From the NCBI GenBank assembly GCA_036406475.1, contig DASXBA010000007.1:1-64000 (forward strand): a stretch of 64,000 bases of DNA. The letters run 5' to 3'. Source of the DNA: DASXBA01 sp036406475. Lineage in GTDB: Bacteria > Actinomycetota > Thermoleophilia > Solirubrobacterales > Thermoleophilaceae. The translations under genes were made by a program, and so were the position numbers. This document shows, piece after piece, positions 23,914 to 31,893 of this stretch (the first letter of the stretch is position 1; each line of letters opens with the position of its first letter). The notes under the pieces were generated by a model. That model was not told the DNA's origin. It saw only the letters and a program-made list of their open reading frames with translations, and did not search any database.

Positions 23914-25098
23914 CTATACCGAGTCCCGGCCGATCACCAATGCAATTCCCTGGCCGCCCCCGATGCAGAGCGTGACCAGTCCGAGCTTGTAGTCCTGGCG
24001 CTCCATCTCAGACAGGATCTTGGCCGTGATCACGGACCCCGTGGCCGCGATCGGATGGCCGAGAGCGATCGCCCCGCCGTTGGGATTGACCTTCTCCAGG
24101 TCGAGATCGAGGTCCTTGACGACCGCGAGCGACTGGGCGGCGAACGCCTCGTTCAGCTCGATCACCTCGACCTCCTCGAGCGATTTGCCCGCCCGCTCCA
24201 TCGCCTTCTTCACGGCGGGAACCGGCCCGATGCCCATGGTCTTCGGATCCACACCGCAGTAGGCGTAGGAGAGGATCCGCCCGCGCACCGGGGCGCCGAG
24301 CTCCTCGGCCTTCTTCTCGTGCATCAGCACCACGGCCGCCCCGGCGTCGTTCATCCCCGAAGCGTTGCCGGCGGTGACCGTGCCGTCGGGCTTGAAGACC
24401 GGCTTGAGCTTGGCGAGGCTCTCGATCGTGGCGTCGCCGCGGACGTGCTCGTCCCTGGTGAAGTCGACCGTGTCCTTCTTGACCTTGACCGGCACCGGGA
24501 CGATCTCGTCCTCGAACCTGCCCGCCTCGGTGGCGGCCGCCGCGCGCCGGTGCGACTCGAGCGCGAACTCGTCCTGCTCCTCGCGCGAGATCGAGTGCGA
24601 CTCGGCCAGATTCTCGGCGGTGACGCCCATGTGGATGCGGTTGAAGGGGTCGGTGAGGCCGCCCACGACCGGGTCGACCATGCCGGCCTCGCCCATGCGG
24701 GCGCCGAAGCGCGCCGACGGCATCCAGTACGGGCCGCGGCTCATCGACTCCGCCCCGCCGGCCACGACCACCTCGGCGTCGCCCGTCTGGATCGACTGCG
24801 CTCCCGAGACGATCGACTGCACCCCGGTGCCGCAGAGCCGGTTGACCGTGAAGGCGGGCACCTCCTTGGGGATGCCGGCCTTGATGCCCACGACGCGGGC
24901 CATGTACATGTCCTCGGGCGCCGAGTGGATCACGTTCCCGAACACGACCTGGTCGACCTGCTCGCGCTCGACCCCCGCGCGGTCGAGGGCGGCCTCGACG
25001 GCGGTGGCCCCGAGCTCGGTGGGCGGCACGCCCTTGAGGCTCTTGCCGTATGAGCCGACCGCCGTGCGGGCGGCGGACGAGATCACGACTTCGGTCAC
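23914..25098 (-). CDS. Acetyl-CoA C-acyltransferase (thiolase)
   Basis: A 394-residue thiolase that condenses two acetyl-CoA to acetoacetyl-CoA or cleaves 3-ketoacyl-CoA. The acyl-accepting Cys is C89 in NRLCGTGVQS, the active-site His is in GGAIALGHPIAATG, and the second Cys is in LCIGGGQG. Its length matches the degradative/biosynthetic AcAT group. The flanking genes are two DUF4234 membrane proteins, so the operon context is not informative. With FadD at 37.9 kb and the WS/DGAT operon it fits an active acyl-CoA metabolism. Confidence 0.95.
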   Translation of the reverse strand: MTEVVISSAARTAVGSYGKSLKGVPPTELGATAVEAALDRAGVEREQVDQVVFGNVIHSAPEDMYMARVVGIKAGIPKEVPAFTVNRLCGTGVQSIVSGAQSIQTGDAEVVVAGGAESMSRGPYWMPSARFGARMGEAGMVDPVVGGLTDPFNRIHMGVTAENLAESHSISREEQDEFALESHRRAAAATEAGRFEDEIVPVPVKVKKDTVDFTRDEHVRGDATIESLAKLKPVFKPDGTVTAGNASGMNDAGAAVVLMHEKKAEELGAPVRGRILSYAYCGVDPKTMGIGPVPAVKKAMERAGKSLEEVEVIELNEAFAAQSLAVVKDLDLDLEKVNPNGGAIALGHPIAATGSVITAKILSEMERQDYKLGLVTLCIGGGQGIALVIGRDSV

Positions 25099-25149
25099 GC
25101 GGTCCTCCTGGAGTTGCTTTCCGAAACTGGCCTGGCGAGGCGGGGAAGG

Positions 25150-25782
25150 CTACGCGGGCAGAGCCGGCTGCGCGTCGAGCTCCCCGCTGGCCAGGCGATT
25201 GGCCGCGGATTGGATCTGGGCGGCGGCGATACAGGCGAGGACGGGCGCAGCGAGCCACGTGATCGCCACGAGCGCGCCTGCGACCCAGGTGATGTTCGCC
25301 CACAGGATCACGTCCTTCGAGACCGGCTCCGGCTGCCCCCGGAGCCGGTACTGGAAGTTGATCCGGTCGGCGAGCCGCGGCCACATCACGAAGAGCCAGT
25401 AGATGCCGAAGAAGGGAATGAAGGAGAAGCCGATGGCCTTCCCGGCGGTGAAGTCGTCGTGCTTCACATGCGGGAGGTACGAGTGCTTGAGGCCGTGGAA
25501 GATCAGGCCGAAGAGGCCGAGCGTGAAGATGCTGAGCACGACCACGGCCCAGGCAGGGAACTCGCTGAGCTGGTGATGCTTGAGCGCTTCGCGCTGCTCC
25601 GGCGGGAGAGCGGCGACGTCGAACATCCGCGAGTACGGATCGACGGCGGCGACGGGGAGCGCCGGCTGCGGGGCCATCGCCACGGCGCGCGGCTCGCCCT
25701 CCGCCCACTGGACCCCGTCCCAGTAGCGGCTCGCCTGCGGGTTCTGCGGGTCCGGGTACCAGCCCGGGGGCGTCGCGTTCAC
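25150..25782 (-). CDS. DUF2510/DUF4234-like membrane protein
   Basis: A 210-residue protein. The N-terminus, PPGWYPDPQNPQASRYWDG followed by VQW, is the actinobacterial DUF2510 motif (PGWYPDP...RYWDG..W). It is followed by a linker and then by hydrophobic segments (FPAWAVVVLSIFTLGLFGLIFHGL, IGFSFIPFFGIYWLFVMW, ILWANITWVAGALVAITWLAAPVLA) resembling a DUF4234-type membrane domain. It lies upstream of the thiolase on the same strand, 51 bases away. Function unknown. Confidence 0.82.
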   Translation of the reverse strand: MNATPPGWYPDPQNPQASRYWDGVQWAEGEPRAVAMAPQPALPVAAVDPYSRMFDVAALPPEQREALKHHQLSEFPAWAVVVLSIFTLGLFGLIFHGLKHSYLPHVKHDDFTAGKAIGFSFIPFFGIYWLFVMWPRLADRINFQYRLRGQPEPVSKDVILWANITWVAGALVAITWLAAPVLACIAAAQIQSAANRLASGELDAQPALPA

Positions 25783-25843
25783 GCGTCCACCCTAAGCGCA
25801 GCGTGCGGCTTTGCGCCAGGCCGACCGGGGCCTTGCGCCGCGC

Positions 25844-26797
25844 CTAGCGCTCGGTTGGCCCGATGCGGCGCCGGTCCGATGCCACTCCGGCGGCCAGCGC
25901 GGCGCCCCCGAGCAGCAGCAGCGCGAGCGGCCAGCCGACGAACTTGCCGTCGGGCACCTTGCCCTCCACGAGGTCGCCGAGCTCGACTCCGAGCAGTCCG
26001 GCGAAGGCGAGCAGGCCGACGAAACCGACGTAGGCCGGGCCGCGCACCCTGGCCATCGCCGCGTAGCCCACGGACGCCAGCGACACGAGCAGGAGGACCA
26101 GATCCCAGAGGAAGCTCTGGCCGTGGGTGCCGCCCGGCAGGTCGAGCACGGTGCCGATGAGCGCCTGGACCGCCGCCTGGGAGACGCCGATGAAGCCCAC
26201 GAGGATGCCCACGATCCCGGCTGCGGTGACCATCTCGTCGCCCTGGGGCCTGCCGCCCGAGCGAAGCACGATGGCGGCGGCCAGGTAGCCGATCGCGAGC
26301 AGGATGAGAAGCCAGCGGAAGCCGTTAACCCCCGGGCTGGCGATCCAGTCCCAGAGGAATAGCCAGGCGAGGATCCCGGCGATGGCGCCGAGGAAGGCCG
26401 CGTAGGCGGCGCCGACGATGAAGGCCGCGTAGGCCGCCATGGCGGCGACGCCGGCGAACACGACGAAGTGCCAGAACGAGCTGCCCTCGCTCAGCCCGAG
26501 CGTCTCACGCAGCTGCTCGAGGGCGAGCGGGGCGAGGACCACGCCCAGCACCAGCAGCGCCGAGCGCCAGCGCTCCACCTCGGCCCCGCGCCGGTCGCGT
26601 ACGCCGAGGCCGTAGAGCAGCGCGCAGGGGACGCCGGCCACGAGCAGCAGCGGGAAGTCGGCCCAGTCCTCGCTGATGGCACCGGACTTGCGGATGTAGA
26701 GGATCACGGCGCCGACCGCGAAGGCGACCCCGCCCAGGATCCGCAGCCACTCGGCGCCCTCGGGTGGAGACGAGCGCTCCATCGCGGCGGCCAGCAT
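25844..26797 (-). CDS. Polytopic membrane protein of unknown function
   Basis: A 317-residue protein with about eight to ten predicted membrane helices, for example ILGGVAFAVGAVILYI, FPLLLVAGVPCALLYGLGV, SALLVLGVVLAPLALEQL, GVAAMAAYAAFIVGAAYAAF, LLILLAIGYLAAAIVL and GWPLALLLLGGAALAAGVA. No catalytic motif or recognised family is visible. The ATG at 26797 is used; an internal ATG five codons on is an alternative. It lies 22 bases downstream of the sugar dehydrogenase lipoprotein gene and may be cotranscribed with it. Confidence 0.7.
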   Translation of the reverse strand: MLAAAMERSSPPEGAEWLRILGGVAFAVGAVILYIRKSGAISEDWADFPLLLVAGVPCALLYGLGVRDRRGAEVERWRSALLVLGVVLAPLALEQLRETLGLSEGSSFWHFVVFAGVAAMAAYAAFIVGAAYAAFLGAIAGILAWLFLWDWIASPGVNGFRWLLILLAIGYLAAAIVLRSGGRPQGDEMVTAAGIVGILVGFIGVSQAAVQALIGTVLDLPGGTHGQSFLWDLVLLLVSLASVGYAAMARVRGPAYVGFVGLLAFAGLLGVELGDLVEGKVPDGKFVGWPLALLLLGGAALAAGVASDRRRIGPTER

Positions 26798-26819
26798 CCC
26801 AGCGTGGCCGGACGGAGCG

Positions 26820-28025
26820 TCAGCGGCGGGCGATGCGGTAGACCGGGCCGTTCAGGGAGACCGCGTAGAGACGCCCGCGCGCGTCCTCGCCGAACGACAC
26901 GAGCTCCTTGACCTTCGGCCCGAGGGCGCGATCGCCACGGGCCCGGCGGCGGCCGAGCCGGACCACCCGCAAGTCCGAGCGGCAGAGATCGCCGTAGACG
27001 TAGCGGCCGTAGAGGCTGCCGAGTCCGCGGTCGCGGACGACGTAGCCGCCGATCACCGTGCAGTAGCCGCTCTTGTGGGAGTGCTGGAGAACGGGGCGGC
27101 GGTGGCCCGGGGCGGAGCCGGCGTTGTAGTGATGCGTGCCCTCGAAGACGCTCCAGCCGAAGTTGTAGCCGCCCCGCGGAGCGTGCCCGCGCCCGCGCGT
27201 GTTCGGGATGAAGTCGACCTCCTCCCACGCGTCCTGGCCGACGTCGCCGATCGTCAGGTGCCCCTTGCGGCGGTCGAACGAGAACCGCCACGGGTTCCGG
27301 AGCCCGTAGGCGTAGATCTCGTCCCGCCCCGCCTTGCCGACGAACGGGTTGCTGCGCGGGATCGTGTAGCCACCCCCGGCCTTCGGGTCGATCCGCAGCA
27401 GCTTGCCGAGCAGCGTCGACTTGTTCTGGCCGTTGCGCTGCGGGTCCCCCTCGCTGCCGCCGTCGCCGATCCCCAGATAGAGCATGTGGTCGGGGCCGAA
27501 CTCGAGCTGCCCGCCCTTGTGGTTGAAGTTGTGATGCGGCACTCGGATCACCTGGCGGCGCGAGCTCCGGACCGCCCGGTTGGGCGAGCTCGCCGAGCGC
27601 CGGAACTGCGCCACGACCACGAAGCCGGCGTTGTCCGTGTAATAGACGTAGAAGCGGTGCGACTTCGAGTAGTCGGGCGCGAACGCCATCGACAGAAGTC
27701 CGCGCTCGCCGCCTGTCGAGACGAGTCCGCGGATGTCGAGGAACGGCGTCTTCAGCCGGTGCCGACCCACAAGCACGATGATCCGGCCGGCGCGCTCCAC
27801 GACGAAGCGGCGGTGGCGGTCGCCGGGCGGGGCGGTGAGGAAGGTCGGTGAGCTGAACGTCCCCAGGCGCAGGAGGCGAACGTGGGTGGCCGCCGCCTGG
27901 GGCGTCGCCGCCCGGGGCTCGGTCTGGGGCTCCGTCTGGGCCTTCGACCCCGAGCCTCCCCCGCCCGCGCAAGCGGAGATCAGCACGGCCAGACAGGCGA
28001 GGGTTATGGCGAATCTGCGCGTCAC
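26820..28025 (-). CDS. PQQ-dependent sugar dehydrogenase-like lipoprotein (glucose/sorbosone dehydrogenase family)
   Basis: A 401-residue exported lipoprotein; the lipobox is LISAC after a short hydrophobic signal, with Cys17 to be lipidated. The mature part is a six-bladed propeller of the soluble aldose sugar dehydrogenase family: GGERGLLSMAFAPDY, RVPHHNFNHKGGQLEFG, YLGIGDGG, YGLRNPWRFSFD and GDVGQDAWEEVDFI are characteristic, including His and Arg positions used for PQQ and calcium in relatives. The start is a GTG at 28025, 60 bases from the divergent ECF sigma gene, so the two share a promoter region. Substrate and cofactor are inferred from the family. Confidence 0.88.
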   Translation of the reverse strand: MTRRFAITLACLAVLISACAGGGGSGSKAQTEPQTEPRAATPQAAATHVRLLRLGTFSSPTFLTAPPGDRHRRFVVERAGRIIVLVGRHRLKTPFLDIRGLVSTGGERGLLSMAFAPDYSKSHRFYVYYTDNAGFVVVAQFRRSASSPNRAVRSSRRQVIRVPHHNFNHKGGQLEFGPDHMLYLGIGDGGSEGDPQRNGQNKSTLLGKLLRIDPKAGGGYTIPRSNPFVGKAGRDEIYAYGLRNPWRFSFDRRKGHLTIGDVGQDAWEEVDFIPNTRGRGHAPRGGYNFGWSVFEGTHHYNAGSAPGHRRPVLQHSHKSGYCTVIGGYVVRDRGLGSLYGRYVYGDLCRSDLRVVRLGRRRARGDRALGPKVKELVSFGEDARGRLYAVSLNGPVYRIARR

Positions 28026-28047
28026 CGGCGACCATGAAACACAACCC

Positions 28048-28073
28048 GAACCGAAATGTCCCGCACCGCGTAT
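28048..28073 (+). promoter_or_regulatory. ECF-type promoter of the sigma factor gene (GAACC-N16-CGTAT)
   Basis: GAACC (28048-28052) and CGTAT (28069-28073) are separated by 16 bases and resemble the GGAAC/CGTC promoters of ECF sigma factors. The predicted start of transcription is a few bases before ATG 28086. The identical pair and spacing recur at 29327-29352, and both continue CGTAT-(A/T)-ACC. Confidence 0.75.
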
Positions 28074-28085
28074 AACCGTGAGCAA

Positions 28086-28634
28086 ATGACTGCGAGCGAC
28101 ACCGTGCTGGTGAGACAGCTCGCGACCGAGCCGAGTGGCGAAGGCCTGAGGACTCTGTACCGCCGCTACAGCGGCGAGCTGTACGGCTTCGCCATGGGTG
28201 CGCTCGGTGACTCCGGGCTGGCCGAGGAGGTGGTGCAGGATGCGTTCACGAGCGTCTGGCGAAACGCCGACCGCTTCGATCCGTCTCGCGCCAGCTTTCG
28301 CACCTGGCTCTACGCCCTCACCCGCAATCGAATCGTCGACCTCCGCCGGCGGGCGTCGGCGCGGCCGCGGCTGGCGGACTCCGACGAGGGCCAGGAGCTC
28401 GCCGAGCTCGACGAGGGCCTCGAGCTCGCCGCGCTCCGCTGGCAGGTCGGCGCCGCTCTCAACAAGCTCAGCACGGAGCACCGCGAGGTGATCCGGCTGG
28501 CCCACTTCGAGTCGCTCACCCTGCGTGAGGTGGCCGAGGCCCTGGGGCTGCCGCTCGGCACCGTGAAGAGCCGGAGCTACTACGCGCTGCGCCACCTCCG
28601 GCTCGTGCTCGACGAGATGGAGCTCGCCTCGTGA
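28086..28634 (+). CDS. ECF-family RNA polymerase sigma factor
   Basis: A 182-residue alternative sigma factor. Region 2 includes LYRRYSGELYGFAMGAL, EEVVQDAFTSVWRNADRF and RTWLYALTRNRIVDLRRR. Region 4 is a helix-turn-helix, LTLREVAEALGLPLGTVKSRSYYALRHLR. ATG 28086 is preferred to the in-frame ATG at 28056, because the ECF promoter lies between them and would not transcribe the upstream one. The gene overlaps the anti-sigma gene by 4 bases (GTGA). It is SigK/SigL-like in its pairing with an RskA-type partner, and is probably autoregulated. Confidence 0.95.
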   Translation: MTASDTVLVRQLATEPSGEGLRTLYRRYSGELYGFAMGALGDSGLAEEVVQDAFTSVWRNADRFDPSRASFRTWLYALTRNRIVDLRRRASARPRLADSDEGQELAELDEGLELAALRWQVGAALNKLSTEHREVIRLAHFESLTLREVAEALGLPLGTVKSRSYYALRHLRLVLDEMELAS

Positions 28635-29323
28635 GCGACTGCGCGCACTTCCGCGAGCTGCTCGGCGGCTACGTCCTCGGGGCGCTCGAGCCCGACGAGG
28701 CTGAGGCGCTCGAGCGCCACCTCGAGGCCTGCCCGCGCTGCCGGCGCGAGCACGCCGAGCTGGCGAGCGTCCCGCCGCTGCTCGGGATGCTCGACACGCC
28801 CGAGACCGCCACCGCGACCCCGCCGCCCGAGCTCGAGGAGGCCGTGCTCGACCGCTTCGCGCGCGAGCGCCGCCGGCCGGAGCCGGCCCGCCGCCGTCTC
28901 CGCTGGCGCGGCTGGGCGCCTCGCGTCGGCGTGGCCGGCGCGGTGGCCGCGGTAGTGGCGGCGCTCGTGCTGGCCGGGGTCTTCTCGCCGGATGGCGACG
29001 ACAAGGCGTTCGGGCACGTCGCCCTGCGCGGTGGCGGCGGCGCCAAGGCCTACGCCGACCTGCACGCCCTGCGAGCCGGGACCGGCGTGAACCTCAGGGT
29101 CCGCGGCCTCTCCGGGGGCCGCGGCCGCGTCTATGAGCTCTGGTGCGTCGAGGACGACGGCAGCTGGATCAGCGGCGGCACGTTCAGGGTCGACGAGCGC
29201 GGAAAGGCGCACGTTTCCCTCACCTCGGCCGCCCGCCCGGGCGAGTACGAACGGATGCTGGTCACCCGCCGGGCCGGGGAGAAGCACGGTCAGAAGATCC
29301 TGACCGGAACCGTCGACTACTGA
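28631..29323 (+). CDS. RskA-like membrane anti-sigma factor
   Basis: A 230-residue single-pass membrane protein. The N-terminal cytoplasmic part has the anti-sigma zinc-finger pattern H30-x3-C34-x2-C37 (RHLEACPRC). After a basic stretch there is one membrane helix around residues 93-114 (VGVAGAVAAVVAALVLAGVF). The outer C-terminal domain (VNLRVRGLSGGRGRVYELWCVEDDGSWISG) resembles the RskA extracytoplasmic domain. The four-base overlap with the sigma gene indicates stoichiometric coupling. It would hold the sigma factor inactive at the membrane until an external signal triggers proteolysis. Confidence 0.92.
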   Translation: MSDCAHFRELLGGYVLGALEPDEAEALERHLEACPRCRREHAELASVPPLLGMLDTPETATATPPPELEEAVLDRFARERRRPEPARRRLRWRGWAPRVGVAGAVAAVVAALVLAGVFSPDGDDKAFGHVALRGGGGAKAYADLHALRAGTGVNLRVRGLSGGRGRVYELWCVEDDGSWISGGTFRVDERGKAHVSLTSAARPGEYERMLVTRRAGEKHGQKILTGTVDY

Positions 29324-29326
29324 GTC

Positions 29327-29352
29327 GAACCGCCCCGCCGGAGCCTGCGTAT
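29327..29352 (+). promoter_or_regulatory. ECF-type promoter of the cupredoxin gene (GAACC-N16-CGTAT)
   Basis: GAACC (29327-29331) and CGTAT (29348-29352), 16 bases apart, repeat the motif found before the sigma gene. It begins 3 bases after the anti-sigma stop and lies 26 bases before ATG 29379, which has its own GGGAG ribosome site. This implies direct control of the cupredoxin by the adjacent sigma factor. Confidence 0.7.
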
Positions 29353-29378
29353 TACCCCGCGTCAACCCGGGAGATTGA

Positions 29379-29888
29379 ATGCGAACCCACCGAGTCCCCG
29401 CCCTGATCCTTGCTCTGGGCGCCCTTGCGGTCGCCGGCTGCGGCAGCGACAACAACAGCGACAACAGCAGTAGCGGCAGCAACAGCGGCGGGAGCAGCAG
29501 CTCGTCGAAGAAGACGACGCCGTCCACGTCCGGCGCGAGCGCTGTGACCCTCGCCGCCACCGAGTTCAAGTTCAATCCCTCGGCGCCCAAGGTGAAGAAG
29601 GGCAAAGTCCAGTTCACCATCAAGAACGACGGCCAGACCACCCACGCGCTGGAGGTCGAAGGGCCCGGCGAGGAGTCGAAGACGGGCTCCGTCCAACCGG
29701 GGCAGTCGAAGACCATCACGGTCAACCTGAACAAGGACGGCAAGTACGAGTTCTACTGCCCGATCGACGGCCACAAGCAGCAGGGCATGAAGGGCGTGGT
29801 CACCGTCGGAGGCGGCGGCGGCTCGTCCTCCTCGTCGTCCTCGTCCAGCGCGAGCGACAACTCGGGCGGCGGCGGCTCCGGCTACTAG
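29379..29888 (+). CDS. Cupredoxin-domain lipoprotein
   Basis: A 169-residue exported lipoprotein. The lipobox is LAVAGC with Cys21 as the lipidated residue, followed by an Asn/Ser-rich linker to about residue 52. The cupredoxin domain shows ATEFKFNPSAPKVKKGKVQF and the expected type 1 copper ligands H89, C127 (FYCPIDGH), H132 and M137. A Gly/Ser-rich tail ends the protein. It is preceded by an ECF promoter identical to that of the sigma gene 1.3 kb upstream, so it is probably the main structural gene of that regulon, handling copper or electrons outside the cell. It overlaps the convergent monooxygenase stop by 4 bases. Confidence 0.93.
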   Translation: MRTHRVPALILALGALAVAGCGSDNNSDNSSSGSNSGGSSSSSKKTTPSTSGASAVTLAATEFKFNPSAPKVKKGKVQFTIKNDGQTTHALEVEGPGEESKTGSVQPGQSKTITVNLNKDGKYEFYCPIDGHKQQGMKGVVTVGGGGGSSSSSSSSSASDNSGGGGSGY

Positions 29889-31375
29889 GCCGCGAGCCGC
29901 TCCGCCGAGACGGCGGGCTCGGGGCTCGAGAAGACCATCGCCTCGTCCTCGAGCGCGCCGAGCTTGAGCTTCAGGATGTCGAGCGCGTAGTTCTGGTACA
30001 GGCGCCACGGCGCCCGCGATCCCTGCTTGGGGAAGCGGTCGATGGCGCGCAGCACGTAGCCGGAGGAGAAGTCGATGAACGGCTCCTCGGTCACCGACGG
30101 GTCGCGGTTCTCCGGGACGCACTGCCGGTGGCCGTGCTCGTCCATGTAGTTGAGGAGCCGGCAGACGTAGCCGCAGGTCAGGTCGCACTTGAGCGTCCAG
30201 GAGGCGTTCGTGTAGCCGAGCGCCACGGCCATGTTGGGCACGCCGCTCAGCATCATGCCCTTGTAGCCCATGGTCTTCGGCAGCTCGATCTCCCGCCCGT
30301 CGACCGACAGCTCCATCTCGCCCAGCGGCACCAGGTTGAGTCCGGTGGCGGTCACGACAAGGTCGGCCTCGAGCTCGTCGCCGGAGCCGAGCCGGATCCC
30401 GCTCTCGGTGAAGGTGTCGATCGTGTCGGTCACGATCGTGGCGTCGCCGCTCCCGATCGCGGCGAACAGGTCGCCGTCCGGCACCAGGCACATGCGCTGG
30501 TCCCAGGGGTTGTACTTGGGCCTGAAGTGGGTGTCGACGTCGTAGCCGGCCGGTAGCTGCCTCTGTACGCCTCGCCGGATCAGCCCCTTGACCCAGCGCG
30601 GCCGGCGCCGGCTGAGCTGGAAGACCAGCATGGTCACGAACACGTTCTTCCAGCGCACGATCGAGTAGGCGAGCTTGGCCGGCAGCCGGCGACGGAGGAA
30701 GTTCGCGATTCCGTCCTCGGCCGGCAGTGTCACCACGTAGCTCGGCGAGCGCTGGAGCATCGTCACGTGCTCCGCCTTCCTCGCGAGGGCGGGAACCAGC
30801 GTGACGGCCGTCGCGCCGCTCCCGATCACCACCACCCGCTTGTTCGCGTAGTCGACGTCGTCGCTCCAGAGCTGCGGATGGATGACCTCGCCCCGGAACT
30901 GCTCGCGGCCCGGGAACTCGGGCGTGTAGGGGTTGTCGTAGCTGTAGTAGCCGCTGCAGACGAGCAGGAAGCCACAGGTGAAGCGCACGGTCTCGCCGCT
31001 GTCGCTCCGCTCCGCAGTCACCGTCCACTGGGCCTCGGCGCTCGACCACTCGGCGCCGACGACCTTGTGGCCCGTGCGGATCCGCTCGTCCACCCCGTAC
31101 TCGCGCGCGGTCTCCTTGACATAGCTCAGGATCGACGGGCCGTCGGCGATCGCCTCCGCCTCCTCCCACGGCTTGAAGATGTAGCCGAGCGTGTACATGT
31201 CGGAGTCCGAGCGGATGCCCGGGTAGCGGAACAGGTCCCAGGTCCCGCCGATCGAGTCGCGGGCCTCGAGCAGCATGAAGCTCTTGTCCGGGCACTCGCG
31301 GCGCAGGTGGCAGCCGGCACCGACGCCGGACAGCCCGGCCCCCACGATCAGGACGTCGACGTGCTCCGTGGCCAT
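29885..31375 (-). CDS. FAD-dependent Baeyer-Villiger-type monooxygenase
   Basis: A 496-residue class B flavoprotein monooxygenase. The N-terminal FAD site is VGAGLSGVGAGCHLRR, the FAD-side motif GGTWDLFRYPGIRSDSDM follows, and the second Rossmann site for NADPH is VIGSGATAVTLVPAL. Before it lies FRGEVIHPQLW, matching the BVMO fingerprint FxGxxxHxxxW. The protein resembles EthA-type enzymes that oxidise ketones to esters and activate thioamides. It is a single gene, its stop overlapping that of the cupredoxin gene and its start facing the SnoaL-like gene 62 bases away. The substrate is unknown. Confidence 0.92.
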   Translation of the reverse strand: MATEHVDVLIVGAGLSGVGAGCHLRRECPDKSFMLLEARDSIGGTWDLFRYPGIRSDSDMYTLGYIFKPWEEAEAIADGPSILSYVKETAREYGVDERIRTGHKVVGAEWSSAEAQWTVTAERSDSGETVRFTCGFLLVCSGYYSYDNPYTPEFPGREQFRGEVIHPQLWSDDVDYANKRVVVIGSGATAVTLVPALARKAEHVTMLQRSPSYVVTLPAEDGIANFLRRRLPAKLAYSIVRWKNVFVTMLVFQLSRRRPRWVKGLIRRGVQRQLPAGYDVDTHFRPKYNPWDQRMCLVPDGDLFAAIGSGDATIVTDTIDTFTESGIRLGSGDELEADLVVTATGLNLVPLGEMELSVDGREIELPKTMGYKGMMLSGVPNMAVALGYTNASWTLKCDLTCGYVCRLLNYMDEHGHRQCVPENRDPSVTEEPFIDFSSGYVLRAIDRFPKQGSRAPWRLYQNYALDILKLKLGALEDEAMVFSSPEPAVSAERLAA

Positions 31376-31422
31376 GACCGCCGTGAGCTTACTGGCTGGC
31401 CGGCCAACCGGCGCAGCGTCGT

Positions 31423-31428
31423 TATCGT
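31423..31428 (+). promoter_or_regulatory. Putative -10 box (TATCGT) before the SnoaL-like gene
   Basis: TATCGT fits TANNNT and ends 9 bases before ATG 31438, in the 62-base divergent gap shared with the monooxygenase. No ribosome site is visible between it and the start codon. Confidence 0.4.
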
Positions 31429-31437
31429 CCGCCGACC

Positions 31438-31827
31438 ATGCCCGACAACGCGGAGATCCTGAGGGAGGCCTTCGCGCGCTTCGAGCAGGACGGCGTGCCG
31501 CAGTTCGACACGTTCGATCCAGACATCGAGCTGATCAACTTCGAGGAGTTCCCGGTCACCGGGCCCTACCGCGGCTGGGACGGCGTCGTCCAGTGGCTCG
31601 TCGACATGAGCGAGCCGTTCGACGACTTCCGCTTCGAGCTGGCCGAGGTGCTCGGCTCGCGCGGCGACGACGTCGTGACGAAGCTGCGCTTCAGCGGCGA
31701 CTCGCGCGTTCACGGTCCCAAGTTCGAACTCGTCTGGGGCGCGGTCTGGTCCTTCCGGAACGGCAAGGTGACGAGGACCGAGGGCTTCCGCACGCCGGAG
31801 GAAGCGGTGGAGGCGGCGGGGTTGTAA
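31438..31827 (+). CDS. SnoaL/NTF2-like protein
   Basis: A 129-residue alpha+beta protein of the NTF2-like superfamily. It begins with a helix (AEILREAFARFEQDG), then FDTFDPDIELINFEEFPVTGPYRGWDGVVQWL, the typical small-domain pattern in which an acidic residue and a Trp line a pocket, and ends with KFELVWGAVWSFRNGKVTRTEGF. Such proteins act as small-molecule isomerases, hydrolases or binding domains. The substrate is unknown. It is divergent from the monooxygenase; a shared pathway is possible but unproven. Confidence 0.8.
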   Translation: MPDNAEILREAFARFEQDGVPQFDTFDPDIELINFEEFPVTGPYRGWDGVVQWLVDMSEPFDDFRFELAEVLGSRGDDVVTKLRFSGDSRVHGPKFELVWGAVWSFRNGKVTRTEGFRTPEEAVEAAGL

Positions 31828-31893
31828 GTCGGGCCGAGACGAGGGCCCACTTGCCTGTGCCGCCGCGCTGCGAGATGCTGGCCCCGGCACGGA

